Part shown: positions 8,222-18,566 of the stretch, one piece after another
How the letters are laid out: each line of letters begins with the position of its first letter
How positions within the stretch are numbered: the stretch's first letter is position 1
The notes under the pieces: generated by a model
Database searches by the model: none
What the model was told of the DNA's origin: nothing
The model's input: the letters and a program-made list of their open reading frames with translations, nothing else
Made by a program: the position numbers and the translations under genes
Origin: RGIG9115 sp045603225
GTDB taxonomy: Bacteria; Bacillota; Clostridia; UBA1381
Direction: 5' to 3'
DNA length: 64,000 nucleotides
NCBI GenBank assembly: GCA_045603225.1
Contig: JAZULT010000036.1
Span: 1 to 64,000 of the forward strand

Positions 8222-10381
8222 ATGAAAAAAAATTTTAAGAGGTTGATTTCAACGATTGCGGTGCTGTCAATGCTTGCAACATTATTTGCAGGATTTTCGA
8301 TGACGGCTTCGGCGGCTATTGAGGGAGATGAATCAAATAAGGCTTTTGACTACTGTGTCATTGACAATAAGTTTTCCGAAATTAATATTAATGCTTTAAA
8401 AGGTAGCTATCCTGATGGGTACGTTGTATTACCACCTTCACCATGGACAATTAAAACTGCTTATGGCTGGTCTAATGATAATGCAGAGGGTGTCAGAGCT
8501 GCATATAAGAACATCGGTGGAAATGCACCATATTTAAAAGGGTTATGGACGCACGATAATACTTTGGGAGGGGGTCCTTACGGAGAAAAATTGATCCGTA
8601 TTACGGATGAATATTTGAACGGAAATTTTGCAGTTGAACTTAAGTATATTCCTTATAACATTGCACAGTTCTCCAACGGAAATTATTATGGTGCTTTAGC
8701 GAATAACGGAACCGGATTTGTTCGTATAGGTCTTGCTGATCATAAATATGAAGGACAAAGCGGTTCGTGGGGCAAGTCAGTATTCTGGGATTTCAGCCAT
8801 GAAAATAATTCTGTATATCCCAAGGGAATTGGTGCTAACCCATGTGATATGAGTTCGGGAGCGCAATCAGCGGTGGGTTCATTTAATTGCAGATATAACT
8901 ATGCAAGCGGAAGTGGAATCAATCCGACAATACCTGCGACAACTGAAGAATTGCCTGATGGATTTGACGGATATCATTATGCAAGACTTGAATTTTCAAC
9001 GGATACCGGTGTAACAGTACTTACAAGACGAGGCGAGAACACTCCATGGAAGAAGGCTACTATTGCTACAAATGGTTTCGACTATGTTATGAGACAGTTA
9101 AGAGTGCCGGAAAACAATAAAGAGGTTTATATTGGCTTGTATAAAGGAATTGTTGGTGTTGACAGTGTTAAGGTTTATAAAATGAAATCGGAGTTTGAAG
9201 AGGCAGATGCACGTTTTAATGTAAATGTTATAAACCAAAAGTTCTCAGAAATCAAAATTAATAATTTAAAGGGTTCATATCCGGATAATACTCAGGTGCT
9301 TCCTCCTGCACCGTGGAATATCGGAACAGGTGTTGGCGGATGGTCATTTGATAATGCCGATGCGGTAAGAAATTCTTATGAAAACGTGGGTTCCGGCGAC
9401 AAAGCATACCTCAAGGGCTTATGGACAAGAACAGGGGATTTGAATCCTGCAGGAAAATTCTATGGTGAAAAAAAGATTCAGCTTTATAACAATCAGTATT
9501 TGAGCGGTAATTTTGCGATAGAGCTTAAATGTATTCCTTTTGGACAGGCACAGATATACCAGAGTATAGGAAGCGGTGATTATTTTGGCTGCCAGCCGAG
9601 TTCTGCGTATCTGGCTATGGGCGTTGAAAAATATGCTCTGTCCGGCGATGAAACCGAATATGGGCAGATGTATTGGGATTTTGGTGCGGAAAGCAGTACA
9701 TTTGCACGAACAGGTGTTGGTGCATATACGGATGTCAGTCAGGCTAATCCTACTCAGCATACATACATTGCAAACTATTCATACGGCAGCGGAAGCGGTT
9801 TGACAACCAAGCTCAGTGCCGCAACAAATGAATTGCCTGCTGATTTTACCGATTACCAGTATCTGAGATTGGAGTTTACGGAAGATAAGGGCGTAACTGT
9901 ACTTTCAAAAATAGGCGAGGATATGCCATGGAGAAAGGCAAATATATCATCAGGAAATGATGTTATGAGTAATGTAAGAATTCCTGATAGTAACGGAGCA
10001 ATCTACTTTAATCTTCATTGGAATATAATTGGTCTTGACAGTGTTAAGGTTTACAAATTTGCATCAGACCTTGAAAATTTAGTTAATTCAGTTGATTCAT
10101 TTGAATTTGCAGAGGATGAAGAGGGCTTGAAGGCTACAGCGACACTGACAAATAACAATAAAGCTGATGGTTGGAATGTAATGCTGTTTACCGCTATTTA
10201 TAACGGAAAAGAGCTTGTTAGTGTAAATGTTACACCGGATACAATTGTAAAGGGAACGCCGAAAACTATAAGCACTCCTGTTGATACAAGCAAGTATCAG
10301 GAAGGATATGAAATTAAAGCATTCCTTTGGGAAGCAGGTAGTCTGAGTCCGCTTAGCGGAGTTTTACCTCTTGAACAATAA
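8222..10381 (+). CDS. Secreted protein with two tandem copies of an unrecognised beta-rich domain
   Basis: 719 residues. A Sec signal peptide (to about residue 31, TASAA) is followed by two copies of a domain of about 285 residues (about 45-325 and 330-615) and a tail of about 100 residues that resembles an Ig-like domain. Each copy starts with FSEI-I-N-LKGSYPD, has V-LPP-PW, a middle LNGNFAVELK / LSGNFAIELK segment, YHYARLEF / YQYLRLEF, and closes with G(V/L)DSVKVYK. This last pattern is that of laminin-G-like or DUF1080-like jelly rolls, so sugar binding is plausible. The start at 8222 keeps a proper distance from AAAGGA; ATG 8213 is too close. The next gene is a one-copy paralog. Function is inferred only from context. 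Confidence 0.8.
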   Translation: MKKNFKRLISTIAVLSMLATLFAGFSMTASAAIEGDESNKAFDYCVIDNKFSEININALKGSYPDGYVVLPPSPWTIKTAYGWSNDNAEGVRAAYKNIGGNAPYLKGLWTHDNTLGGGPYGEKLIRITDEYLNGNFAVELKYIPYNIAQFSNGNYYGALANNGTGFVRIGLADHKYEGQSGSWGKSVFWDFSHENNSVYPKGIGANPCDMSSGAQSAVGSFNCRYNYASGSGINPTIPATTEELPDGFDGYHYARLEFSTDTGVTVLTRRGENTPWKKATIATNGFDYVMRQLRVPENNKEVYIGLYKGIVGVDSVKVYKMKSEFEEADARFNVNVINQKFSEIKINNLKGSYPDNTQVLPPAPWNIGTGVGGWSFDNADAVRNSYENVGSGDKAYLKGLWTRTGDLNPAGKFYGEKKIQLYNNQYLSGNFAIELKCIPFGQAQIYQSIGSGDYFGCQPSSAYLAMGVEKYALSGDETEYGQMYWDFGAESSTFARTGVGAYTDVSQANPTQHTYIANYSYGSGSGLTTKLSAATNELPADFTDYQYLRLEFTEDKGVTVLSKIGEDMPWRKANISSGNDVMSNVRIPDSNGAIYFNLHWNIIGLDSVKVYKFASDLENLVNSVDSFEFAEDEEGLKATATLTNNNKADGWNVMLFTAIYNGKELVSVNVTPDTIVKGTPKTISTPVDTSKYQEGYEIKAFLWEAGSLSPLSGVLPLEQ

Positions 10382-10425
10382 ATAGTGATAGCGTAAGAAT
10401 TATTAATAAACTTCAATAAAATATA

Positions 10426-10470
10426 GGAGCAAATTTATGCGAAATATTTAATAAATTTGCTCCTTTTTTT
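10426..10470 (+). terminator. Strong intrinsic terminator / attenuator inside the gene string
   Basis: GGAGCAAATTTAT (10426-10438) pairs perfectly with 10451-10463, followed by seven T residues. It lies between two paralogous genes in the same direction, with no clear new promoter after it, so it probably lets part of the transcripts through and lowers expression of the downstream genes. Confidence 0.88.
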
Positions 10471-10491
10471 CAAGAAGGAGGATTATAATAT

Positions 10492-12228
10492 ATGACATTT
10501 AAAAAAAGACTTTGTTTCATTTTGTCTTTAATGCTTTGCTTTATGACAGCGCAAGCTTCGGTTAGCGCTCAAGGCAGTATGATTGATGGCGATGAGTCAA
10601 ATGACAATTTGGATAAAGTAGTAATTGAGCGTAGCTTTTCCGATATTGATATCAGTAGTTTGAAAGGTAGTTATCCGGACGGCACTGTTGTATTGCCGCC
10701 GGCTCCGTGGACGATAGGAACAAACTACGGTATGTCAAAGGATAATGCACAGGCAGTCAGAGCATCCTATAAAAATATAGGTGGAAATGCACCGTATTTA
10801 AGGGGTTTATGGACACATGACGGTGCTCTTGGCGGCGGAGCATATGGTGATAAAAAGATATATTTTACGGACAGTAAATATCTGAGTGGCAATTTTGCGG
10901 TTGAACTTAAATATATTCCATACAAAATTGAAAGATTTCCTAATGGTAATTATTATGGAGCCATGCCGAATTATGGTACGGGAGTTATTCAGGTTAGTAT
11001 TGGAAGCGCTGCTTCGTGGGATTTTAGTTTTGAAGACAATTCGGGTTACCCTGTGGGGATAAAGGCAAATATTTCAGGTACAGCTTATACCTGTAGTTAT
11101 GCACAAGGTGCAGGGATGAATCCTACTATAGGTGCGACTGTTGAGGAATTACCTGACGATTTTAACGGTTATCATTATGTAAGACTTGAATTTACAGAAG
11201 ATGAAGGTGCAACTGTATTGACAAGATATGGTGAAGATACACCATGGAAAAAGATAAGCGGTGCGGAAGATGCGATGAAATCTTTGAGGATTGATGAAAG
11301 CAATACGCAGATTATATTTAACCTTCATAGAGGTATTGTCGGTGTTGATAGTGTAAAGGTATTAAAAAGTAGTGCAGAATATCCTGATTACATAGCAGAT
11401 TCTTTTGAAATAAATAAGAGCAGTAATGGGGAATACAAAGTAAGAGTAAATTTAACAAATATAGGAACTGATATTCCTGCAATGATATGTACTAAGATAT
11501 ACGAAACTCAAGGAACAAATCTGAATCTTGTTGATGAGATTGTTGATGAATATACAGGAACAATTGGACAGGTTTATACTTATGAGCAGAATATCAGTGT
11601 GCCGCAAGACGGTAAAGACTATATATTAAAAACGTACATTGTATATAAAAATAACATAATTAAATCAGTTGAATACGGAAGTATATCAGTATTGAATGAA
11701 AATGTTACATCAAACGGGAAAATTGAACTTGATGGTGCTGTAAGCATTTTAAAAGATTCTTCTGTTACTTTCAAAAACAGTGTAACACAGACTGAAACAG
11801 AAGGGGAATATACGATAGACGAAAACGGTGCGTTTTTAATTCCAAAAACAAAACTTGATGAGGGCGTAGAATATGAAATAAATGTATATACTGATAACGG
11901 CGTTAACCTTAAGACAATAGATTTTGAGGGGAATAATGTTGTGAAGGTATTATATGATGTATACGCAGAGTTAGATAATAACGAAAATATAGTTAGTTAT
12001 AAACTTAAAAACAGACTTGGACAATCAATGGAAGCACAGGTTCTTGTTATAAAGTATAATGGGTTAAAGATGTCTTCACTTGAATATGAAACAATTTCAC
12101 TTGCAGCAAATGAAGAAAAACAAGGTCAGAAAACGATAGCTCTTGAAAGCGGACAAACAGCTAAAGTATTCATTTTAAACAATTTAACGGATTATGTTTT
12201 AATAAGTGATGCAATTACAGTGGAATAG
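10492..12228 (+). CDS. Secreted single-copy paralog of the preceding beta-rich protein
   Basis: 578 residues. A signal peptide (to about residue 27, VSAQG) is followed by one copy of the same domain (about residues 38-300: LKGSYPDGTVVLPPAPWTI, LSGNFAVELKYIPY, YHYVRLEFTEDEGATVLTR, GVDSVKVLK). The rest (300-578) looks like two or three Ig-like beta-sandwiches without recognised family. The domain is clearly closest to copy 1 of the previous protein, including GGNAPYL-GLWTHD. Ribosome site AAGGAGG is well placed. It would be released from or loosely held at the surface, since it has no SLH or sortase signal. A role in polysaccharide binding is inference. Confidence 0.8.
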   Translation: MTFKKRLCFILSLMLCFMTAQASVSAQGSMIDGDESNDNLDKVVIERSFSDIDISSLKGSYPDGTVVLPPAPWTIGTNYGMSKDNAQAVRASYKNIGGNAPYLRGLWTHDGALGGGAYGDKKIYFTDSKYLSGNFAVELKYIPYKIERFPNGNYYGAMPNYGTGVIQVSIGSAASWDFSFEDNSGYPVGIKANISGTAYTCSYAQGAGMNPTIGATVEELPDDFNGYHYVRLEFTEDEGATVLTRYGEDTPWKKISGAEDAMKSLRIDESNTQIIFNLHRGIVGVDSVKVLKSSAEYPDYIADSFEINKSSNGEYKVRVNLTNIGTDIPAMICTKIYETQGTNLNLVDEIVDEYTGTIGQVYTYEQNISVPQDGKDYILKTYIVYKNNIIKSVEYGSISVLNENVTSNGKIELDGAVSILKDSSVTFKNSVTQTETEGEYTIDENGAFLIPKTKLDEGVEYEINVYTDNGVNLKTIDFEGNNVVKVLYDVYAELDNNENIVSYKLKNRLGQSMEAQVLVIKYNGLKMSSLEYETISLAANEEKQGQKTIALESGQTAKVFILNNLTDYVLISDAITVE

Positions 12229-12241
12229 GTGGTGAATCTGA

Positions 12242-15200
12242 ATGAAGTCTAAGATGACAGCATTGTTTTTATCTTTTATAATGTTGTTTTCGGCATTTCC
12301 TGTTTTTGCGGCAGACAGCGGATATTTTTTCGAGGATAGTTTTGATAACGGAGATGGAATGTGGAATATCGGAAGCGGAGTTTATGTTACAAGAAATTCA
12401 GAGATGATAATGCCTGTATTCGGAGCAACAGGAGATTCACTATTTTCTCAGGCTACGCTTGCAAATGTAACATTGCAGTCTGCATATGAAATTGAATTCA
12501 GAATGAAAATAGCAAGCGGTGCTTGCTCCGGTATAATGATAACAGACGGAACAGATAATTTTTCACTGATTTTCCGTGATACAGATGTGTGCTATTTGCC
12601 CGGTGGTGCAAATATGTATATTGCAAAGCTAAGTAACTATCCGTCCGGTTTTACATTTACAGAAAATGACTGGCTTGATGTAAAGCTTAAAGCCGAGATT
12701 GCAGATGGTTGGAATAAGCCAACGGTACAGATTAAAAAGTCAACTAATTTTTTATGGAAAACATTGCCAATAGATTATAATCTTTCATGGCTCGGTGTTC
12801 CGACAAATGCAAAGTTATCCCTGAGAAGTCAGGGAAACAGAACAGAATATGATTTTGTAAAAATAAAGAATTTGACAGGCTCAACAAATAGTAAAAAAGA
12901 GCCGAGTGTTACCGCTGTTTCAACTTCTTCGGCATCAAAGACATTATATGTGGGCGAAAGCTATGTTGCGGATGCAGAGGTAACAGGTGACAAAAAAGGC
13001 TATTACACAGAGTGGACTGTACAGCCTGAAGGTGTTGTTGAAATACAAGGAACTGACAATTTTTCAAGAACCATTCACGCACTATCTTCCGGAGTGGCAA
13101 CTGTTACAGTAAATGCGGCAGGAAGAGCCTCAAGCTTTACTGTGACTGTAAACAACCATCCTTCTGAGAAAAAAACTGTAAATATGCAAATTTCTGACGG
13201 ACGAAAAATTCCTGATACATTTTATGGCATAAATGATGTTCAGGCATGGGAGATTGGAAGAAGATATGACCATACTCCTGAATACATACAAAATGCTTTG
13301 GATGATGTACAACCATGGAATATCAGAGGCCCCGGCGGAATAGACGGAAATTATTTTCTTTCTTTAACCGGAGATTTGTATAATAAACATTACGGTAACC
13401 TGAGTGGTTATTATGGTCAGACCTCATCACAATTCGATAATTTGGGACTTAAGACAGAAAGCGGTGTAAGACCGGGTAATTATCCTTCGTTAACATTTGA
13501 TGATATATTTGAGGCTGCCGACAGAATAGGTTCATCATACATATACAATATGAATATTTTTTCTCAGACAACAGAAGAGATTGTGCAAATCGTCGGAGAA
13601 ATAAAAAAATACTATTCAGGCGATATAATGATAGAAATGGGTAATGAGGTATATGATATACCAAAGTATGCTCCTACATTATTTAACAATGCAAAGGCGT
13701 ATATAGACCGTGCGAAAGAGGTATCGAATGCAATAAAGGCAAAGTATCCTGATGCAAAAATAGGTATTGTAATAGTTCCGCCTGATGTTGTATCAAGGTC
13801 AAGCAATCCTTTGTATGCGCTTTGGAATACTAATATTGCAAAAGATACAAGCTATTATGATGCAGTGATTCCGCATATATATGAGGAAATTAACACTACA
13901 ACAGGAACACAGAGCTTTTATTTGCAAAACTCCTTTGGATATACTGTGGATACTTGTGATTTAATTGAGAATTTAAACAGTCAATTTGCAGATAAAGAGA
14001 TATGGATAACTGAATGGGGTAACCTTCCTAAAGGAATTATGGCAAGTACAAATTATTCGGAGAGAGCAAGACGTGTGATTGCAAAATCTCCGGGTGCAGC
14101 AATAACTTATATTGACAGATTACTTACATTTATGGAAAATGAAAATATTACCGCAACCTCGTACTATACTATTAATGATAATCAGGGATTCGGTCTTATT
14201 CAGGGAGATACTAAGCTTCCGGAATATTATGCGTTCAGTGAAATTGGTGATGTTTTTGCTAAAAATAAATATTATTATCCCATAACTTCAACGGATATAA
14301 GTGAATATACTGTTACAACTATGACCCACAATAAGACACCAAATGTTAAGGAAATAGGATTGTGGGGCTTTGGTGATGTAAATGGTGTAAAGCAGGTAGT
14401 TGCTGTAAACAGAAGCAATAAAGCTATAATGCTGAAGACGGAAGATAAAGCGCTTGCCAAGACTTGGGAATATGGTGGAATAAGCACAAATTTCCCGAAT
14501 CATTTAAACAGGGAATGTGAATTGTTTACGGATGCACCGGAAATTATACCCGCACCTATAACATATAGTCCGATTTATAATGATGAAATCGAAATTGCAC
14601 CATACAGTATGGTGGTGATGGATATTGGTGAGGAGTCAATTTTAGATGGTGATTGGGTAAAGGTATATGACAAAAATCTTGCTGATGTTATGTCCCCGAA
14701 CGGACCGACAAGCTCCGAGTGGAGTATGGGAACAAGTTATGGTACATGGGAGGAAAATCCTGATGCGGTGAAGCAGTCATTTGATGTGATTGATAATAAG
14801 CTTGTATTCGGTAAGCAGGGCGGTGATGTAAGAAGTATTGCAACTCTTACAGACAGCAGACTAAATGGCGATTTTATTTTAGAAGTAAAATGTGCTACAC
14901 TTGGTAAATTAACATCGGAAAGCGGAACATATTATCCGATTGAAATCCGTTTTGATGGTCATTGCTTCAGTACCGATTCGAGAAATACAGGTAAGCCGTT
15001 AAGGTATGCATTTGCACCTTCGTATATGTATCAGTCTATGGGAAATATGGATTACATTCAGCAATATGATCCTTATCCTTATACTACATATCCTGAAGGA
15101 GTCACTCCTGAGGAAAAATCAGATGCGCCATATAGCTATTTTTATTTAAGACTTGAAGTAGATAATACAAAACAATATTACAAAATACGTCCGTATATCA

Positions 15201-15667
15201 AGTTGAATGAAGATGATTCATGGACTTACATATCCAGAGATGATTGGACTGTTGCGAATTTAAAACTACTTGATTCTAACAATAGCTTACAAATAAGAAC
15301 CTATGATGCAAGAACAATTATTGATAATGTTAAGATATTCAAAAAAATATCTGATACAAATGAATATATTGTAAATCATTTTAATATTGAAAAAGAAAAT
15401 GATATTGAGTATTCTGTGAATTTAAACATCTCAAATGTAAAATCAGATAGTCCCGCCAAGCTTTATACTGCTGTATACAAGTTGGACGGAGAAGTTGAAA
15501 GACTTGTAAAGGTGGAAGCTGAGAGTGTTTGGGTAGATAAAGGACATTCTGATAACAAATCAAAGATAGTCACATTACCGTCTGATGGCGATAATTATGT
15601 AATTAAATCATTTATATGGTCAGATAATATGTTCCCGTATGCTGATTTGGAGAGTTTAAGGAGGTAG
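12242..15667 (+). CDS. Secreted multidomain clan GH-A-like glycoside hydrolase
   Basis: 1141 residues. Order: signal peptide (to about 23); LamG-like jelly roll (about 28-210); bacterial Ig-like domain (about 225-300, AVSTSSASKTLYVGESY); TIM-barrel hydrolase domain (about 315-680); beta domain; and a C-terminal LamG-like domain (about 810-1040) related to the repeat domain of the two preceding genes (LNGDFILEVKC, YFYLRLEV, IIDNVKIFK). The acid/base is probably Glu469 in IEMGNEVYD and the nucleophile Glu591 in WITEWGN, the spacing expected for clan GH-A. I cannot assign a CAZy family; GH39, GH44, GH79 and GH30 relatives are possible. Ribosome site GGTGG. A paralog follows. Confidence 0.82.
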   Translation: MKSKMTALFLSFIMLFSAFPVFAADSGYFFEDSFDNGDGMWNIGSGVYVTRNSEMIMPVFGATGDSLFSQATLANVTLQSAYEIEFRMKIASGACSGIMITDGTDNFSLIFRDTDVCYLPGGANMYIAKLSNYPSGFTFTENDWLDVKLKAEIADGWNKPTVQIKKSTNFLWKTLPIDYNLSWLGVPTNAKLSLRSQGNRTEYDFVKIKNLTGSTNSKKEPSVTAVSTSSASKTLYVGESYVADAEVTGDKKGYYTEWTVQPEGVVEIQGTDNFSRTIHALSSGVATVTVNAAGRASSFTVTVNNHPSEKKTVNMQISDGRKIPDTFYGINDVQAWEIGRRYDHTPEYIQNALDDVQPWNIRGPGGIDGNYFLSLTGDLYNKHYGNLSGYYGQTSSQFDNLGLKTESGVRPGNYPSLTFDDIFEAADRIGSSYIYNMNIFSQTTEEIVQIVGEIKKYYSGDIMIEMGNEVYDIPKYAPTLFNNAKAYIDRAKEVSNAIKAKYPDAKIGIVIVPPDVVSRSSNPLYALWNTNIAKDTSYYDAVIPHIYEEINTTTGTQSFYLQNSFGYTVDTCDLIENLNSQFADKEIWITEWGNLPKGIMASTNYSERARRVIAKSPGAAITYIDRLLTFMENENITATSYYTINDNQGFGLIQGDTKLPEYYAFSEIGDVFAKNKYYYPITSTDISEYTVTTMTHNKTPNVKEIGLWGFGDVNGVKQVVAVNRSNKAIMLKTEDKALAKTWEYGGISTNFPNHLNRECELFTDAPEIIPAPITYSPIYNDEIEIAPYSMVVMDIGEESILDGDWVKVYDKNLADVMSPNGPTSSEWSMGTSYGTWEENPDAVKQSFDVIDNKLVFGKQGGDVRSIATLTDSRLNGDFILEVKCATLGKLTSESGTYYPIEIRFDGHCFSTDSRNTGKPLRYAFAPSYMYQSMGNMDYIQQYDPYPYTTYPEGVTPEEKSDAPYSYFYLRLEVDNTKQYYKIRPYIKLNEDDSWTYISRDDWTVANLKLLDSNNSLQIRTYDARTIIDNVKIFKKISDTNEYIVNHFNIEKENDIEYSVNLNISNVKSDSPAKLYTAVYKLDGEVERLVKVEAESVWVDKGHSDNKSKIVTLPSDGDNYVIKSFIWSDNMFPYADLESLRR

Positions 15668-15672
15668 TTAGA

Positions 15673-18552
15673 TTGAAAAAAATTTTAGCATATTTAATCT
15701 GCATGTCACTAATTATACAAACAGGAATAATTCAAGTGTATGCTGAAGATTTTGAATTGGATTGGCCTATTGCTTTTGAGGAAAATTTTGATACATTAAG
15801 TATGTGGACAATGCAAAGTAATAATTATTCAGTTATAAATGGAGCAGCACAAAAGCCTATAACCGGTACTGCATATTCAGATGCTGATTTTGCACAGGCA
15901 AGATTAGAGAGTTTTAAGCCTACAGGTAATTACAGTGCAGAGTTCAGAATGAGAATTGATGAAAAAGCACCGGATAGTTCTTCGGGAATTATGTTTGGTG
16001 TAAATGGGAATACAAATTTTTCGCTTCTTTTATCAAATACAAATATGAGATATCTGCAGTATAGTCAAGGCTATCTTTCACTTGCAGAACTTGCAGAGCT
16101 TCCGGAGAGATACAAAAATCATTTTGGAAAATGGATAGATATAAAGCTTACTGTTCTTGAAAAAACGCCTTATGTATACGTTAAGTTCCCGGAAGAAAAA
16201 AGTTGGACGGAGCTTGATATAAAAGCTACACGTGACGTTATAGTTGAGCCGGGTACAATAAGCCTCAGGTCTCAAAAAGGTGTAGTAGATTATGATTTTC
16301 TGAAGATTTATGCAGAGGAAGGAAACTATACCTATCAAGAGCCTGCTATTGATGATATTACATTAAGCACAAAGGGCAATGAGTATTATGTTGGCGATGC
16401 TGATTATTTGAATGCCACAATAAAAAGCAGTGCATCAAAGGGTTATCGGATATCTTGGGAGGTTGAGCCTAAAGGTGTAATTGAAATCAGCGGAACTTTG
16501 CCTAATGCAAGAACCATAACTGCGATCAAGCCGGGAAAGGCTAAGCTTACAGTAAAAGCGGGGGATAAGAAAGCGGTTGCGGAATTTACTGTTGTCGGAG
16601 ATTTTGTTCCTGAGACAAAATCCGCTACATTCCAAGTATCCGGTGCTGCAAGGGAAATGGTGAAGTCGGCATACGGCGGACATCAGGAGCTTTGCTGGCA
16701 TTATGCTACAAAGACAACGGAAAATATGGTTGCACCAAAATATATTGAAAAGTGTGAAGAAATTGAAGTAAAAGGAATAAGAGGCCCCGGCGGTATCGAT
16801 GCAATGAATTATGTTATGAAAAAGAATGGTACTGTCGGTTTGAATGAAAAGTATTATCCCTATAAGGATTCTCTTACTCCTGAAGCGGTTATAAAGCTTG
16901 CCAACGAACTTAATGTGCCATATATTTATGATATGAATATAATGGTTGAACAGACAACGCAGGATATGGTAGATGTTGTAAGAACGCTTACTGAGATATA
17001 CACAGGACCTGAGCTTAGAATAGAGCTTGGAAACGAGATATATGACAGGCGTGCACAATATCCGCAGGGAGATAGTTATATAGCACAGGTAAAAGAGATA
17101 TCAAAAGCAATCAAAGCAGAGTTTCCGGATATCAAGCTTGGTGTGTGCGTGTTAGGTTCTGACCTTGAAAAGCGTATAACATCCGATCCGAATAACTTTG
17201 CGAAGGATGCCACAGTTGACCCGACAACCACAAATGGATACCATTATGGTAAATGGAATGAGTTTGTAGCAGAAGGACTGGAATATTTCGATGCTATTTG
17301 TCCCCACCTGTATATGAACTACGATAGTGCTTACGGTATCACACAAGATATATTTATGCGTTGGGGATATGGATATAATCGTGATGTATATGAAGGGTAT
17401 TTTGAACAGCTTCGTGACTATTTCCCAGGTAAAGAAATATGGGTTACAGAATGGGGCACAACACCTTTTTACAATATATGGATGACTGACCCGGGTGAGA
17501 AAGCCAGAACTCAAAATGCTAAAACCCCCGGTTTTGCACTACTCAATATGGAACGTCAGCTTGATATGTTAGGTTCAGGTGTTGTTACTTTCGGTTCGTA
17601 TCATGCTTTGATGGATGCACAGTGCTTTGGTATATGGGATGATGCATACCATAAACTGCCAAATTATTATGTGTTTAAAGAAATTGGTAAGCTCACTACA
17701 GAAAATGACTTTTATTATGCATTTGACTCACAAAATGTTGAAAGCGAATGGATGAACTTAAAACTTTCCGGTGTTAAACAAAAAACCGAGGTTAAGGATG
17801 CTAAGGTGTGGGGATTTGGTGATGAGGAAGATGTTCGCTATGCTGTTATATCAAATTCCTTGCCTGATAATATGAATATCTCTTTAGACGGATACAAATT
17901 AAAGCAGACATGGTTATACGGAGGTCGTGACAAAGTACTTCCGGATTTCTACAATAATCCATTACCATCATATGGTGATTTCAATCCTGATGCGGTATCA
18001 TATCCTGATACAACAGAGGGTGAATGGACTGATACAGTAAGTCTTCCCGGTTACAGCATGATGATTGTTAAGCTTGAAAATACCGAAAAATGTGAGATAA
18101 CAGATAACGTTGGCGGAAAAATTATGTTAAAGATAAATTCACCAAAAGCTGTTGTTGGCGGAAAAATAAGAAATATTGATAATGCCGACAGCACAATAGT
18201 TCCGATTTTGGAGAATGGTGTAACAATGCTACCGATGAGATTTTTATCAGAAAGTAATGGATGTTATGTTACATGGAATGGAGAAGAACAAAAGGTATCT
18301 GTAATTTCACCTGATAACAATGTGATTGAACTTGTGATAGGAAGTAAAAAATACACATTTAACGGAGAACAGAGAGAGCTTACTGAAGCACCGTTTACAA
18401 GAAATGACAGAACATATCTGCCGCTTAGGGCAATAGCCGAAATAATTGGCAAGGATGTTGAATGGAACGATGCAGGTGTTATTGTGGTAAGTAATGGAGA
18501 TTACAGTTTAGATGACAATACAGCCAATGTCATATCTGCAACATTGAATTAA
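15673..18552 (+). CDS. Secreted clan GH-A-like glycoside hydrolase with C-terminal stalk domain
   Basis: 959 residues, paralog of the preceding gene. Order: signal peptide (to about 24); LamG-like domain (about 30-215); Ig-like domain (about 225-310); hydrolase barrel (about 325-720) sharing IRGPGGID, IYDMNI and CPHLY; then a copper amine oxidase N-terminal-like domain (about 810-945, GVTMLPMRFLSESNG then RTYLPLRAIAEIIGKDVEW), a non-catalytic cell-surface module common in Clostridia. Predicted catalytic residues are Glu455 in IELGNEIYD and Glu593 in WVTEWGT. Starts with TTG at 15673; its AGGAGGT overlaps the stop codon of the upstream gene, so the two are translationally coupled. Substrate unknown. 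Confidence 0.82.
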   Translation: MKKILAYLICMSLIIQTGIIQVYAEDFELDWPIAFEENFDTLSMWTMQSNNYSVINGAAQKPITGTAYSDADFAQARLESFKPTGNYSAEFRMRIDEKAPDSSSGIMFGVNGNTNFSLLLSNTNMRYLQYSQGYLSLAELAELPERYKNHFGKWIDIKLTVLEKTPYVYVKFPEEKSWTELDIKATRDVIVEPGTISLRSQKGVVDYDFLKIYAEEGNYTYQEPAIDDITLSTKGNEYYVGDADYLNATIKSSASKGYRISWEVEPKGVIEISGTLPNARTITAIKPGKAKLTVKAGDKKAVAEFTVVGDFVPETKSATFQVSGAAREMVKSAYGGHQELCWHYATKTTENMVAPKYIEKCEEIEVKGIRGPGGIDAMNYVMKKNGTVGLNEKYYPYKDSLTPEAVIKLANELNVPYIYDMNIMVEQTTQDMVDVVRTLTEIYTGPELRIELGNEIYDRRAQYPQGDSYIAQVKEISKAIKAEFPDIKLGVCVLGSDLEKRITSDPNNFAKDATVDPTTTNGYHYGKWNEFVAEGLEYFDAICPHLYMNYDSAYGITQDIFMRWGYGYNRDVYEGYFEQLRDYFPGKEIWVTEWGTTPFYNIWMTDPGEKARTQNAKTPGFALLNMERQLDMLGSGVVTFGSYHALMDAQCFGIWDDAYHKLPNYYVFKEIGKLTTENDFYYAFDSQNVESEWMNLKLSGVKQKTEVKDAKVWGFGDEEDVRYAVISNSLPDNMNISLDGYKLKQTWLYGGRDKVLPDFYNNPLPSYGDFNPDAVSYPDTTEGEWTDTVSLPGYSMMIVKLENTEKCEITDNVGGKIMLKINSPKAVVGGKIRNIDNADSTIVPILENGVTMLPMRFLSESNGCYVTWNGEEQKVSVISPDNNVIELVIGSKKYTFNGEQRELTEAPFTRNDRTYLPLRAIAEIIGKDVEWNDAGVIVVSNGDYSLDDNTANVISATLN

Positions 18553-18566
18553 CGGAGGATATTGCT

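Noticed and set aside
16435..17058. Minus-strand open frame of 207 codons
   Set aside because: It lies antisense inside the GH-A-like gene, has no ribosome site and reads as a Cys/Tyr/Phe-rich shadow translation.
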